A DNA stretch of 64,000 nt from Amycolatopsis lurida (GCF_900105055.1 NZ_FNTA01000004.1:3689501-3753500); one strand, 5' to 3'; numbered from the stretch's first letter, positions 24,393 through 32,800 are shown. Made by a program: numbers and translations. The notes: generated by a model from the sequence alone, not told the origin.

Positions 24393-26026
24393 CCGCGACG
24401 CTGGAGCGCCCGGTGACCGTTTCCGGGCCCTCGCACGGACTCGTCGGCACCTGGCACCTGACCAGGCTGGCGCTGCGGCGGGACCGGATCGTCCTGCCGA
24501 TCTGGGTCGTTCTGCTCGGGATCATGCCTTCGACGTCGTCGGGGACGTTCGAAACGCTGTACCCGACGGCCGCCGAACGGGCCGGGCTCACCGCGAGCAT
24601 GGGCTCGAACCCGTCGCTTTCGCTGATCTACGGCCCCGCCTTCGATCTTTCGACCGCGGGCGGGTTCACCGCGTGGCGGCTCGGCGGGTTCCTCGCCCTG
24701 ATCGCCGGGCTGATGGCGGTCTTCACCGTCACCCGGCACACCCGCGCCGAGGAGGACACCGGCCGCGCGGAACTGCTGGCCTCCGCGGTGGTCGGCCGGT
24801 ACGCCCTGCTGACCGCGGGCGTGCTGGTGTCCGCCGGCGCGAGTGTCCTCATCGGACTCGTCGAGACCGGGCTGATGATCGGCGCGAAGCTGCCCGCCGC
24901 CGGCTCGGTCGCGCTCGGCGCCGCCACCGCCGCGACCGGGCTGGTCTTCACGGCGATCGCGGCGGTGGCCGTCCAGGTCGCCGAGTATTCGAGGACGGCC
25001 AACGGGATCGGCGCGACCGCGGTCGGGGTCGCGTTCCTGCTTCGCGCCGTCGGCGACTCGACCTCGGACGCGACCTGGGTCTCGTGGCTTTCCCCGATCG
25101 GGTGGGCGCAGCAGATCCGGCCGTTCGCCGACGAGCGCTGGTGGGTCTTCCTGCTGCCGCTGGCCGCGACCGTGGTGGTCGGCGCCGCCGGATACGCGCT
25201 GCTCCCGCGGCGGGACGTCGGCACCGGCATCATCCCGCCGCGTCCCGGCCCCGCCGAAGCGGCGGCGTCGCTGCGCAGCCCGTTCGCGCTGGCGTGGCGG
25301 CTGCACCGGGGTCCGTTGATCGGCTGGCTGATCGGCACGGCGGTCTGCGCCGCGGTGTTCGGCTCGGTGGCGAGCGGTATCGGCGACGTCGTCGGGGAAA
25401 GCCAGCAGGCGAAGGAGATCTTCCAGCGCCTCGGCGGCACGGACGCGCTGGTCGACGCCTTCATGGCCGCGATGGCGGGCCTGTTCGCCATGGTCGTCGC
25501 GCTCTACGGCGTGCAGTCCGCGTTGCGGCTCCGCACCGAGGAGACCGCGGTGCGGGTCGAGCCGCTGCTCGCGACGAGCGTGGGCAGGCTACGGCTCTTG
25601 GGCAGCCACCTCGTGTTCACGTTCGGCGGCACCGCGCTGATGATGCTGCTCAGCGGTGTCCTCTTAGGACTGTCGAACGGGATGCGGGCGGGCGGCGCCG
25701 GCGAGGCGGTCGGGGACATGGTGCTCGCTTCGTTGGCACAGCTTCCGGCGGTGTGGGTGATCACCGGCCTCGCCGTGACGCTATTCGGCCTGGCGCCGAA
25801 GCTCTCGACTGCGGCGTGGGCGATCGCCGGGCTGGCGTTGCTGCTCAGCCTGTTCGGCCCGGTGCTGAACCTGCCGCAGGCGGTCGTGGACGCCTCCCCG
25901 TTCTCGCACGTTCCGAAACTGCCCGCCGCGGAGTTCACCGCGACACCACTGGTCTGGCTGACCGGGGTCGCCGTGGTCGCGCTCGTGGCCGGGCTCATGG
26001 GCTGGCGGCGTCGCGACGTCGGCTAG
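24389..26026 (+). CDS. ABC-2 type permease, polyketide-antibiotic exporter type
   Basis: 545 residues with about twelve hydrophobic segments in two halves, the second half starting with an L-R-S-P-F-A-L-A-W-R-L-H-R-G-P-L amphipathic stretch. H-T-R-A-E-E-D-T-G-R-A-E-L-L lies in a cytoplasmic loop of half one and R-T-E-E-T-A-V-R-V-E-P-L-L in the equivalent loop of half two; this E-E-x-G-R-x-E motif typifies the TnrB-like exporters of polyketide antibiotics. The real substrate is unknown; with a MarR regulator it is likely a drug-resistance pump. Confidence 0.88.
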   Translation: MTATLERPVTVSGPSHGLVGTWHLTRLALRRDRIVLPIWVVLLGIMPSTSSGTFETLYPTAAERAGLTASMGSNPSLSLIYGPAFDLSTAGGFTAWRLGGFLALIAGLMAVFTVTRHTRAEEDTGRAELLASAVVGRYALLTAGVLVSAGASVLIGLVETGLMIGAKLPAAGSVALGAATAATGLVFTAIAAVAVQVAEYSRTANGIGATAVGVAFLLRAVGDSTSDATWVSWLSPIGWAQQIRPFADERWWVFLLPLAATVVVGAAGYALLPRRDVGTGIIPPRPGPAEAAASLRSPFALAWRLHRGPLIGWLIGTAVCAAVFGSVASGIGDVVGESQQAKEIFQRLGGTDALVDAFMAAMAGLFAMVVALYGVQSALRLRTEETAVRVEPLLATSVGRLRLLGSHLVFTFGGTALMMLLSGVLLGLSNGMRAGGAGEAVGDMVLASLAQLPAVWVITGLAVTLFGLAPKLSTAAWAIAGLALLLSLFGPVLNLPQAVVDASPFSHVPKLPAAEFTATPLVWLTGVAVVALVAGLMGWRRRDVG

Positions 26027-26038
26027 CCACAGGGGATG

Positions 26039-26075
26039 ACCGTGGAGGCCGTTCATCGGGGGCGGCCTTCACGGT
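26039..26075. terminator. Hairpin after the exporter operon, GTGAAGGCC type
   Basis: ACCGTGGAGGCCG pairs with CGGCCTTCACGGT (12 of 13) around an 11-base loop. It lies between the permease stop and the end of the convergent broken lipoprotein gene, and its arm resembles the palindrome at 7448-7494. Confidence 0.7.
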
Positions 26076-26416
26076 CCTTGCCGTACCTCGCCGCCGGACG
26101 TCACGACCAGCTTCGCGACCGGCACGCCGCCTCCGCACGCTTTGTTTATCGGATAGGCGATCGCCGGGGTGACGTCGAGGACATAGGGCTCTCCGTCGTC
26201 GAGGGTCACCGTGGTCCGGACCGGCGTGGTCGCCACCGGGCGCGGACTCGGTCACGCAGGCACCGGCCCAGCACAACTCCAGCGACACACGGGTGACACC
26301 GGCGGCCACTTCCGGCGGGATGGCGAGGGATATCCCTCCCTCAGCCCGATGGCCGCACAAGCGCTTTCGCCGGCATGACACGCGGTCAAGAGAGCGAAAA
26401 CGGGGAGCCGCCGCAT
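26069..26416 (-). pseudogene. Lipoprotein gene with two compensating frameshifts
   Basis: From ATG 26414-26416 the frame begins as a lipoprotein (M-R-R-L-P-V-F-A-L-L-T-A-C). After A-I-G-L-R-E-G the coherent sequence continues in another frame (I-S-L-A-I-P-P-E-V-A-A-G-V-T-R-V-S-L) to V-T-E-S-A-P, then returns to the first frame (T-V-T-L-D-D-G-E-P-Y-V-L-D-V, I-N-K-A-C-G-G-G-V) and ends at TGA 26069-26071. Read together this is a sensible 110-residue secreted protein; read literally it stops early. It is either a decayed gene or two sequencing errors. I do not know its family. Confidence 0.6.
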
Positions 26417-26453
26417 ACCAGGACAGACGGCACGAAGGGGCGCCCGGGTTGCC

Positions 26454-26777
26454 TCAGTCGATCCGGAATCCTGTGGTCGTACTGGGCGGCAACTCCGTCG
26501 AGGTGGGTGACGGCGTCACCGTCCTGGTCACCGTGCGCGGCGCCGGCGTGCTGGTGCGGGTGACGACGAGCGGTTCCGGCGCGCTGCCCGGAACGGTCAC
26601 CGTGACCGGCCCGACCGAACGGGACGTGGTGACCGGGGAAGGGGTCGTGCCGACTTCGTACACGCGGCGCTGCGGCTCACGGCCTGCCACCAGGAGGGCG
26701 GCGACGAGCAGCCCGGTCGCTAGGCCGGCGATGGCCGCGACCGTGATGGAACCGGCGGTGGGACCTTGACCGAACAT
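26454..26777 (-). CDS. Small membrane-anchored Thr/Pro-rich protein
   Basis: 107 residues from ATG 26775-26777 (GAGGGG upstream). One membrane segment (about 9-32, S-I-T-V-A-A-I-A-G-L-A-T-G-L-L-V), then a low-complexity outside tail of Thr, Ser, Pro and Val (V-V-T-R-T-S-T-P-A-P-R-T-V-T-R-T). Wall or stalk proteins look like this. The broken lipoprotein gene lies 37 bases downstream in the same direction, so both may have formed one envelope unit. Confidence 0.6.
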   Translation of the reverse strand: MFGQGPTAGSITVAAIAGLATGLLVAALLVAGREPQRRVYEVGTTPSPVTTSRSVGPVTVTVPGSAPEPLVVTRTSTPAPRTVTRTVTPSPTSTELPPSTTTGFRID

Positions 26778-26839
26778 CCGGCACCCCTCGGTACACACTG
26801 CCACGCGAAGCGCAGGTACGAGGACTTCTCGCGTCGATC

Positions 26840-27397
26840 TTACGTTTTGTTACGTTGCGTGCGCAATCCGTCGACAACGATGCGGACGAGATGACGTTCT
26901 TCGAGTGAGTACCGTTCGGCGGCGAGGCATCCGGCGATCAGGGCACGCAGGTCGTCGCCGTCGATGTCCTCGCGGACCGCGCCCGCGGCCTGTGCCCTGG
27001 TCAGCAGCGCCTGCGAAGCCGCCCGGAAGTCGTCGCCCGCGCCCGCCTTGAACCCCAGCCCGGTCGTCTCGGCGAGCGCGTCGCAGAGTGCGCGGTTGCG
27101 CGCCGCCTGCTGGACGACGCGTTTGAAGAAGCCGAAGAACGCTTCGCCGGGGTCTTCGGCGGTCAGCAGTTCGCGTGCTTCCGCCGCGAACTGTTCGAGC
27201 CGGTCCACGACGACGGCCTGGAAGAGCACTTCCTTACTGGGGAAATGCCGGTAGACCGTACCCGCGCCGACACCGGCGATACGGGCGATCTCGTCGAGGG
27301 GGACGGCGAGGCCGTCGACGGCGAAGGCCTCTTCGGCCGCCGCGAGCACCTTCGCTCGGTTGCGGCGCGCGTCGGCGCGCAGCACGGGCTTGTCCAC
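26840..27397 (-). CDS. TetR-family regulator
   Basis: 185 residues, GTG start with GAGGAGG in front. Helix-turn-helix V-P-L-D-E-I-A-R-I-A-G-V-G-A-G-T-V-Y-R-H followed by F-P-S-K-E-V-L-F, as in the actinobacterial TetR group with a SbtR-like C-terminal domain. No divergent partner; the next gene upstream reads the same way. Confidence 0.88.
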   Translation of the reverse strand: MDKPVLRADARRNRAKVLAAAEEAFAVDGLAVPLDEIARIAGVGAGTVYRHFPSKEVLFQAVVVDRLEQFAAEARELLTAEDPGEAFFGFFKRVVQQAARNRALCDALAETTGLGFKAGAGDDFRAASQALLTRAQAAGAVREDIDGDDLRALIAGCLAAERYSLEERHLVRIVVDGLRTQRNKT

Positions 27398-27460
27398 TGT
27401 TCCCCCTCCTCAACCGGGTCCGGCGTTCCGATTCAACGCCGCCGGTGACGAGGGCATTCC

Positions 27461-28249
27461 TCACTGAACGGCGGTCTGCGTCCCGTCCGGCGTGAGCAGC
27501 CCCTGGACCGTGGTGAACAGGTACTCCCAGACCCCGGGGATCAGCACCACCGCCGCGACCGCGAACACCGGGAAGATCAGCCGGTTCTCCACGTTCTTGC
27601 CGGTGCGGAACCGCAGCGGCTTCGGCGGCCGGATCTCGTACCAGGTCTCGCCCGCGATCGGGATCGGGAACAGGAACGGGCAGCCGGACTCGGTCAGCGC
27701 GTCGCCGAGGCAGTGCACGAAACACCCGGCCGCGACGGCGATGCCGAGCCAGCCGGAGATCTCCGCGAGCTGTGCCGCCTTGTCCGGCGGGGCGGTCCAC
27801 ACCCACCAGCCCACCGCGGCGCCGCTGACCGGCAGGAGCCAGTCGCCGAGCGCGCCTTCCGCGAGCAGCAGGCCGAGGACGACGACACCGAACACCGCCC
27901 ACGGGCCGCCTTCGGTGGTGCCCCAGGAGGTCAGGAAGCCGAGACCGACGGCGAACAGCACGGTGTGCGAGAGATGGCGGTGCTTACCGGTGACCTTCTC
28001 GTCCCGAGGGCCCTTGGTCAGCGCGTAGAGGGCCGCGGAAACCCGGCGGAGCAGCCAGGAGATCGCGCCGGTGAACCAGCCGAGCAGCTTCGACGCGCGG
28101 GCGCCCGGGTGGTCGAGGTCGGGCAGGAGGGCGAATCCGGCCGTGGTCGCGGCGAACACGACCGCTTGGTGCACCGTGCCCGCCCCGACGACAGGTGCGA
28201 GCGCGAGGCCCGCGCACCAGCCGGTCAGGGCATGCGTCCGCCCCATCAT
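27461..28249 (-). CDS. YdjM-type membrane protein (metal-dependent hydrolase family)
   Basis: 262 residues. N-terminal M-G-R-T-H-A-L-T-G, then L-L-P-D-L-D-H-P and H-R-H-L-S-H-T in loops between membrane segments are the His/Asp motifs of the YdjM/LexA-regulated membrane hydrolase family. Five to six membrane helices. Later H-C-L-G-D-A-L-T keeps the pattern. Enzymatic activity has not been settled for the family. Confidence 0.85.
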   Translation of the reverse strand: MMGRTHALTGWCAGLALAPVVGAGTVHQAVVFAATTAGFALLPDLDHPGARASKLLGWFTGAISWLLRRVSAALYALTKGPRDEKVTGKHRHLSHTVLFAVGLGFLTSWGTTEGGPWAVFGVVVLGLLLAEGALGDWLLPVSGAAVGWWVWTAPPDKAAQLAEISGWLGIAVAAGCFVHCLGDALTESGCPFLFPIPIAGETWYEIRPPKPLRFRTGKNVENRLIFPVFAVAAVVLIPGVWEYLFTTVQGLLTPDGTQTAVQ

Positions 28250-28300
28250 CGTGCTGCCCCCAGGTGTCGCGGATCACGAGCCCACGACCGTAGCGGGGGA

Positions 28301-28654
28301 TCAGGCGGGGGGCTCCTCCGACACGCTGAGGTGCTCGGCGACGCCGGTGAGCTCGATCACTCGGCTCACCTGCGGGCTGGGCACCAGTTCGAGCTCGACC
28401 TCGTTCTCGGCGGCATGACGCTGTGCCTGGAGCACCACGTTCAACGCCGAGGAGTCGAAGAACGTCACGCCGGTCAGGTCGGCGACCACCCGACCCGACG
28501 GTTTGTCCGTGATCAAGGCCCCGAGGGTCTCCTGGAGCTGCGGGCTCGTCAGCAGGTCGAGCTCACCGGTGACCACCACACGCGGTTCAGACGCGTCGGC
28601 GTCCAGCGTGATGCTGAAACCGGGCGGCGTGGTGTTCTGGTCCGCTGCGGGCAT
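28301..28654 (-). CDS. STAS-domain anti-sigma factor antagonist
   Basis: 117 residues. The STAS fold is shown by V-V-V-T-G-E-L-D-L-L-T-S and the phospho-acceptor motif F-F-D-S-S-A-L-N; the first Ser is the usual phosphorylation site. Such RsbV/SpoIIAA-like proteins bind and free anti-sigma kinases. It lies close to an RsbW-SigF pair and a second RsbW-like kinase, so it is a likely partner. Start at the ATG 7 bases after GAGGAG (two earlier in-frame ATGs exist). Confidence 0.85.
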   Translation of the reverse strand: MPAADQNTTPPGFSITLDADASEPRVVVTGELDLLTSPQLQETLGALITDKPSGRVVADLTGVTFFDSSALNVVLQAQRHAAENEVELELVPSPQVSRVIELTGVAEHLSVSEEPPA

Positions 28655-28868
28655 GCACATTCTCCTCATCAGGTGAGAACCGACGCTCAGCGCCGGAACG
28701 CGCCTGTGGTCTCAAGCGACGGCCGCGCCCAGTCCGGACACGGACGCACGCTCTTCTTCGGCGGGTAGGCGTGGCTGTCCCCGCAACGACAGTCCCAACC
28801 CTAACCCAGTACGGACGGGGCGCCACGATCGCCGTCTCGCGCGTCGCCGACCGGTGCCCGGGACGCGC

Positions 28869-29177
28869 TCAATGCGCGGTCAAGGCCTTGCGCTCGGCGC
28901 GGCGCTCGCGGAGGAACAACTCGCGGCGCTCGATCTCGCCCAGCCCACCCCAGATGCCGTACGGCTCCTGCACCGAGAGCGCGTGCTTGCGGCACTGCGC
29001 CAGCACGGGACAGGTCTGGCAGATGGCCTTGGCCCGCGACTCGCGCCGCTCGCGGGCCGAACCGCGCTCGTTGTCCGTGTGGAAGAACAAGCTGCTGTCG
29101 GCGCCTCGGCACGACCCACGGAGCTGCCAGTCCCACTCTTCCGCCACCACGTTCGGCAGCCGGCTCACGTCAGCCAT
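28869..29177 (-). CDS. WhiB-family Fe-S regulator, WhiB3/WhiD-like
   Basis: 102 residues. Four cluster cysteines C23, C53, C56, C62 (C-x29-C-x2-C-x5-C) and the G-I-W-G-G turn at 74-78. D-W-Q-L-R-G-S-C-R-G-x-D-S-S-x-F-F-H and H-A-L-S-V-Q-E-P-Y-G are closest in memory to mycobacterial WhiB3 and Streptomyces WhiD, redox or NO-sensing partners of the principal sigma factor that act in sporulation and redox balance. It diverges from the SigF operon. Confidence 0.88.
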   Translation of the reverse strand: MADVSRLPNVVAEEWDWQLRGSCRGADSSLFFHTDNERGSARERRESRAKAICQTCPVLAQCRKHALSVQEPYGIWGGLGEIERRELFLRERRAERKALTAH

Positions 29178-29249
29178 GTCGGTCCCCGCCTTCCCAGGAG
29201 ATCGTTTGTCGCCGGTTACATGCCCGCCCCCTGCACGGCTCAAACGTGG

Positions 29250-29275
29250 GTTTGGTTTGCTCACACCCAGGGCAT
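29250..29275 (+). promoter_or_regulatory. SigF-type promoter in front of rsbW-sigF
   Basis: GTTT at 29250-29253, 16 bases, then GGGCAT at 29270-29275. The actinobacterial SigF consensus is GTTT-N15-17-GGGTAT, so this matches except one base. It lies 38 bases before the anti-sigma start. This implies positive autoregulation of the cluster by its own sigma factor. Confidence 0.6.
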
Positions 29276-29313
29276 CTGACCGATCGGCAGCGCAGCTCGA
29301 GAGAGGAACACAC

Positions 29314-29730
29314 GTGGTGGACAACACCCCGCCCAGCGGGGAGGGCGCTCAACTCATCGAGGTACGCACGGCCGCGGTACCGCACGTGGTACCGACACTC
29401 CGGACGATCGTCGCGGACATCGCGATGCGCCAGGACTTCGACCTGGACGCCGTCGAGGATCTCCGGATGGCGGTGGACGAGGCCTGCTCCATGCTGCTCC
29501 CCTCGGCCTCCGACGGGCAGCTGAACTGCGTTTTCTCATGGAAGGACGGACGGATCGAGGTGACCGTCTCGGTGCTTTCGGACTCTCCGGAGCCCGACGA
29601 CGAGACCGGTCTGTCCTGGCAGCTGCTCACCGCGCTGGCGACGTCCGCGCGGCGGAGCGTCGTCCCGGCCGATGGCGGCTACCTGTCCAGGGTGGAACTC
29701 ATCCGGGAGAGCGAGGCGGCCCGGCCGTGA
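29314..29730 (+). CDS. rsbW: Anti-sigma-F factor, RsbW/UsfX-like
   Basis: 138 residues, GTG start with GAGAGGA 6 bases upstream. The GHKL N-box region reads L-R-M-A-V-D-E-A-C-S-M-L-L: Glu is kept, but the Asn of E-A-C-T-N is Met, as in the mycobacterial UsfX that also lacks it. L-S-W-Q-L-L-T-A-L near the C-terminus fits UsfX too. It binds SigF and holds it off core polymerase. Its stop overlaps the sigF GTG (GTGA). Confidence 0.85.
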   Translation: MVDNTPPSGEGAQLIEVRTAAVPHVVPTLRTIVADIAMRQDFDLDAVEDLRMAVDEACSMLLPSASDGQLNCVFSWKDGRIEVTVSVLSDSPEPDDETGLSWQLLTALATSARRSVVPADGGYLSRVELIRESEAARP

Positions 29731-30500
29731 CCGAACCCGTCGAGCAAGACGGCGCGGACGTCCCGGCCCTGTTCGAGCGTATGTGCGCGCTGCCCCAGGG
29801 CGCTCCCGAACGTGAAGCGCTGCGCGACGAGCTGGTGCGCGCGCACCTCGAACTCGCGCGCAACCTGGCGCGCAAGTTCCGCAACCGGGACGAGTCGATG
29901 GAGGATCTGGTCCAGATCGCGACGATCGGGCTGATCCACGCCGTCGACCGGTTCGACCCCGGTCAGGGCAGCGACTTCCTGGCCTTCGCGGTCCCCACCA
30001 TCTCCGGCGAGCTGCGCCACCACTTCCGCGACAACAGCTGGTCGGTACGGGTGCCGCGGCGGCTCAAGGAGCTGAACGCGAACATCTCGGCCGTGCGCGA
30101 AGAGCTGACGATCCGGCTCTCCCGCGCGCCGAAGCCCAGTGAGATCGCCGTCCATCTCGGCGTCCCGATCGACGAGGTCTACGAGGGTCTCCGCGCCGGC
30201 CAGGGCCGGTACGGCGCCTCGCTGGACAACCTCCTGGAGAACTCGGCGCACACCCGCTTCGGCGAGGCCGACGCCAATCTGAGCCAGGCGGAGCTGCGTG
30301 AGGCGCTTCGGCCGATGCTGGAACGGCTGCCCGACCGCGAGCGCAAGATCGTCGCGCTGCGGTTCGGGTCCGGGATGAGCCAGTCGGACATCGCGCGCCG
30401 TGTCGGTGTTTCCCAGATGCAGGTGTCCAGGCTCCTGGCCGCCACGCTCAAGAAACTGCGGGAAGGACTGACCGAGACAGAACTCACGGACGGAGTCTGA
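29727..30500 (+). CDS. sigF: Stress sigma factor SigF/SigB type
   Basis: 257 residues. Region 2 R-A-H-L-E-L-A-R-N-L-A-R-K-F with E-D-L-V-Q-I-A-T-I-G-L-I, region 3 R-V-P-R-R-L-K-E-L, and region 4 L-P-D-R-E-R-K-I-V-A-L-R-F-G with S-Q-S-D-I-A-R-R-V-G-V-S-Q-M-Q-V-S-R. This is a group 3 sigma factor for general stress or development. The start overlaps the anti-sigma stop, so the two are made in step. Confidence 0.92.
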   Translation: MTEPVEQDGADVPALFERMCALPQGAPEREALRDELVRAHLELARNLARKFRNRDESMEDLVQIATIGLIHAVDRFDPGQGSDFLAFAVPTISGELRHHFRDNSWSVRVPRRLKELNANISAVREELTIRLSRAPKPSEIAVHLGVPIDEVYEGLRAGQGRYGASLDNLLENSAHTRFGEADANLSQAELREALRPMLERLPDRERKIVALRFGSGMSQSDIARRVGVSQMQVSRLLAATLKKLREGLTETELTDGV

Positions 30501-30576
30501 TTCGACCGCGCCCCTTGTGGGTACCTGGAAGCGAACAGCGGATCTGGGAGTCTCTCGCGAGGGGAGGTGCGACACC

Positions 30577-31002
30577 ATGACGATGTCCAAGACACGATCG
30601 GAGGGCTCGTTGCCGGTGGTCTCCCTCCCCCTGCCGGTCGCTGTGACGGCACCCGCCGTCGCGCGGCAAGCGGTGCGAGCGACCCTGGCGGGCTTCGGCC
30701 TCGACGGCCCGGCGGTCGACGACGTGCTCCTGGCGACCTCCGAGCTGGTCACGAACGCCTTCGAGCACGGCGAGAGGCCGGACAGGCTCGAAATCGAGTA
30801 CTCCGACGGCAGGCTCACCCTGCGGGTCTTCGATTCCGGATCGGAGCGGCCGAAGCTGAAGGAGCCATCGCCGATGGCGGCGCGCAGCCGAGGTCTCCAG
30901 CTCGTGCACGCGTTGTCCGACGACTGGGGCTACGAGCCCTGCTCCGGCGGCAAGTACGTCTGGGCCGTGTTCAGTCTCGACCGGGCCGACGCTTCAGCTT
31001 GA
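30577..31002 (+). CDS. RsbW-like serine kinase (HATPase_c_2)
   Basis: 141 residues, GGGGAGG before the ATG. N-box A-T-S-E-L-V-T-N-A-F-E-H-G is complete, followed by V-F-D-S-G-S and R-S-R-G-L-Q-L-V-H-A-L. Unlike the upstream anti-sigma it keeps all nucleotide-binding residues, so it is probably the active kinase for an STAS antagonist. It follows sigF by 76 bases. Its last 32 bases overlap the convergent MarR gene. Confidence 0.85.
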   Translation: MTMSKTRSEGSLPVVSLPLPVAVTAPAVARQAVRATLAGFGLDGPAVDDVLLATSELVTNAFEHGERPDRLEIEYSDGRLTLRVFDSGSERPKLKEPSPMAARSRGLQLVHALSDDWGYEPCSGGKYVWAVFSLDRADASA

Positions 31003-31447
31003 GCGCGGCGTCCGTTTCGGCGATGCGCTCCCGGAGCGATTTCCGCTCCAAGGCTTCGACGGCGGCGACCAGCACTTCCCTGAGCGGGTACGGCAGTTCG
31101 GCTTCCAGCTGCGCGGCCGCGGCGCTGGTCGCCGCCCACTCGGCTTCGAGCGTCGGCATCAGGCGCCGCGTCTTCTCGGTGAGCGAAACGATCCTTTGCC
31201 GGGCGTCGGCGCCGGGCCGGAGCGAGACGAGGTCCTGCCGAGCCATCTGCGCGATCGTCTGACTGGCCGCGGAATGGGTCACGCCGACTTCGGCGGCCAG
31301 GTCGCGGATGGGCGACGGCCCGTGCGTGACGAGCGCGCGGACGAACGGCGTGAACCGCGGGCGGTAGTCACCCAGTCCGATGTCCTCGAAGAACGCGACG
31401 ACGTCCGCCTCGGTCACTTCGAGGACGTGCCTGAGCAAAGTGCCCAT
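30971..31447 (-). CDS. MarR-family regulator
   Basis: 158 residues. Winged helix with I-R-D-L-A-A-E-V-G-V-T-H-S-A-A-S-Q-T-I-A, wing D-A-R-Q-R-I-V-S-L-T. It is divergent from the nitroreductase gene (56 bases), which is its likely target. The near-palindromic ATCATAACGACATAAT stretch (31482-31497) between them is the only operator candidate I see. The start has a poorly spaced GAGGG; an upstream GTG is an alternative. Confidence 0.82.
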   Translation of the reverse strand: MGTLLRHVLEVTEADVVAFFEDIGLGDYRPRFTPFVRALVTHGPSPIRDLAAEVGVTHSAASQTIAQMARQDLVSLRPGADARQRIVSLTEKTRRLMPTLEAEWAATSAAAAQLEAELPYPLREVLVAAVEALERKSLRERIAETDAALKLKRRPGRD

Positions 31448-31502
31448 CCCTCGTTCGCGCGGCGGCCTCCCCACCAGCGGATCATAACGACATAATCGCC
31501 GG

Positions 31503-32138
31503 ATGACGCCCGAAGAGCTGCTGACGACCACCCGGACCGTCCGCAAACGACTGGACCTGACCCGGCCGGTGCCTCTCGAACTGGTCAAACACGCCCTGCA
31601 GGTGGCGTTGCAGGCGCCGAGCGGGTCGAACACGCAGCGCTGGCACTGGCTCGTGATCACCGATCCCGGGCAGCGTGCCGAGCTCGGGAAGCTGTATCAG
31701 CGTGCGTGCCGCGAGTACCTGGATTCCCCGCACGCGGCCGGGAAACTGTTCGCGGACGACCCCGAGCGGTCGAAGGTGCAGAAGCGCGTCGGCTCCAGTG
31801 TCGAGTACCTGGCCGACAAGATGGGCGAGGTGCCCGTGCACGTCATCCCGTGCTTGGAGACGAGCAGCGCCGAACTGCCCGCCGGCAACCAGGCCGGCCT
31901 GTGGGGGAACCTGCTGCCCGCGGTGTGGAGCTACATGCTCGCGGCGCGGGCCGTCACGCTCGGCACGGCGTGGACGACGCTGCACCTCGCGTACGAGAAG
32001 GAGGCCGCGGAGATCCTCGGCCTGCCGGACAACGTGCACCAGGCCGCGCTCATCCCCACGGCGTTCTACACCGGCGACACCTTCAAACCCGCCCCGCGTC
32101 AGCCGCTCGAAGAGGTCATGCGACTGGACCGCTGGTGA
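31503..32138 (+). CDS. Nitroreductase-family oxidoreductase
   Basis: 211 residues. R-T-V-R-K-R-L-D-L at the N-terminus, A-P-S-G-S-N-T-Q-R-W binding FMN phosphate and A-V-W-S-Y-M-L-A-A-R-A with L-G-T-A-W-T-T-L-H are the expected family motifs. It reduces nitro compounds, quinones or flavin-like substrates using NAD(P)H. Controlled probably by the divergent MarR protein. Its 3' end overlaps the next gene, which reads the other way, by 23 bases. Confidence 0.88.
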   Translation: MTPEELLTTTRTVRKRLDLTRPVPLELVKHALQVALQAPSGSNTQRWHWLVITDPGQRAELGKLYQRACREYLDSPHAAGKLFADDPERSKVQKRVGSSVEYLADKMGEVPVHVIPCLETSSAELPAGNQAGLWGNLLPAVWSYMLAARAVTLGTAWTTLHLAYEKEAAEILGLPDNVHQAALIPTAFYTGDTFKPAPRQPLEEVMRLDRW

Positions 32139-32772
32139 GATAGGACTCCAGCCGGTCCGCCAGTTCCTCGGGATGGCTCAAGGGCACGGAGTGCGGGCCG
32201 TCGATCTCGTCGGGCGCGAAACCGAGCCTGTCCTGGACGACCCGGCGTTGGAACTCGGGCGTGAAGAAGCGGTCTCCGCGCCCGATGAGCACCTTCGTCG
32301 GGACGTCCGGCCACTCGTCCAGCGGCCACGGCTGTCCCCATTCGGCGCTGACCTGGTTCCGGCCGTGCGAGCCCGCCTCCGCGACGATGTCCGCGGGGAC
32401 GCCGTTGAAGAACTTCTCCTCGTCGGTGAGGTCCTTCGCGTCCTCGAAACCCGTGTTGCCCCACCAGTCCCCCGGTGTCTCGCCCGGTTTCGGGATCATC
32501 GGGGTCAGCAGCACGAGCAGCCGCGCCGGAAGCTTCCCGGCGACAATCGGCGCGGTGAAGCCGCCGTAGGAATGGCCCAGTATCACCAGGTCCTCGCGGT
32601 CGCCGATCGCGTTCACGACGGCGTCGACGTGCTCCGGGAAACCGGCCTTCTCGTCGTCGATCGGCAGGTTCACCGCGACGACGTCGTGCCCGCGGCCGGT
32701 GAGCTCCGCCTCGAGGAGGTGGAAGTCCCAGGCGCTGCCGCCACCGCCGTGGATCAGTACGAAGGTCGCCAT
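32116..32772 (-). CDS. Alpha/beta hydrolase, EstC/MES-like
   Basis: 218 residues. N-terminal L-I-H-G-G-G-G-S-A-W-D, nucleophile elbow L-G-H-S-Y-G-G and a C-terminal G-P-H-S-V-P-L-S-H-P-E give the triad in the order of plant-esterase-like (salicylate-methyl-esterase type) hydrolases. Cytoplasmic. ATG at 32770-32772 chosen because the L-I-H-G core must lie near the N-terminus. Confidence 0.85.
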   Translation of the reverse strand: MATFVLIHGGGGSAWDFHLLEAELTGRGHDVVAVNLPIDDEKAGFPEHVDAVVNAIGDREDLVILGHSYGGFTAPIVAGKLPARLLVLLTPMIPKPGETPGDWWGNTGFEDAKDLTDEEKFFNGVPADIVAEAGSHGRNQVSAEWGQPWPLDEWPDVPTKVLIGRGDRFFTPEFQRRVVQDRLGFAPDEIDGPHSVPLSHPEELADRLESYLTSGPVA

Positions 32773-32800
32773 CGCCCCAGCCAACCCGAATCCGGGCGGA

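Noticed and set aside
24389..26026. Exporter genes as part of an antibiotic cluster
   Set aside because: No biosynthetic genes (PKS, NRPS, tailoring sets) are near; a MarR-controlled resistance pump is enough.
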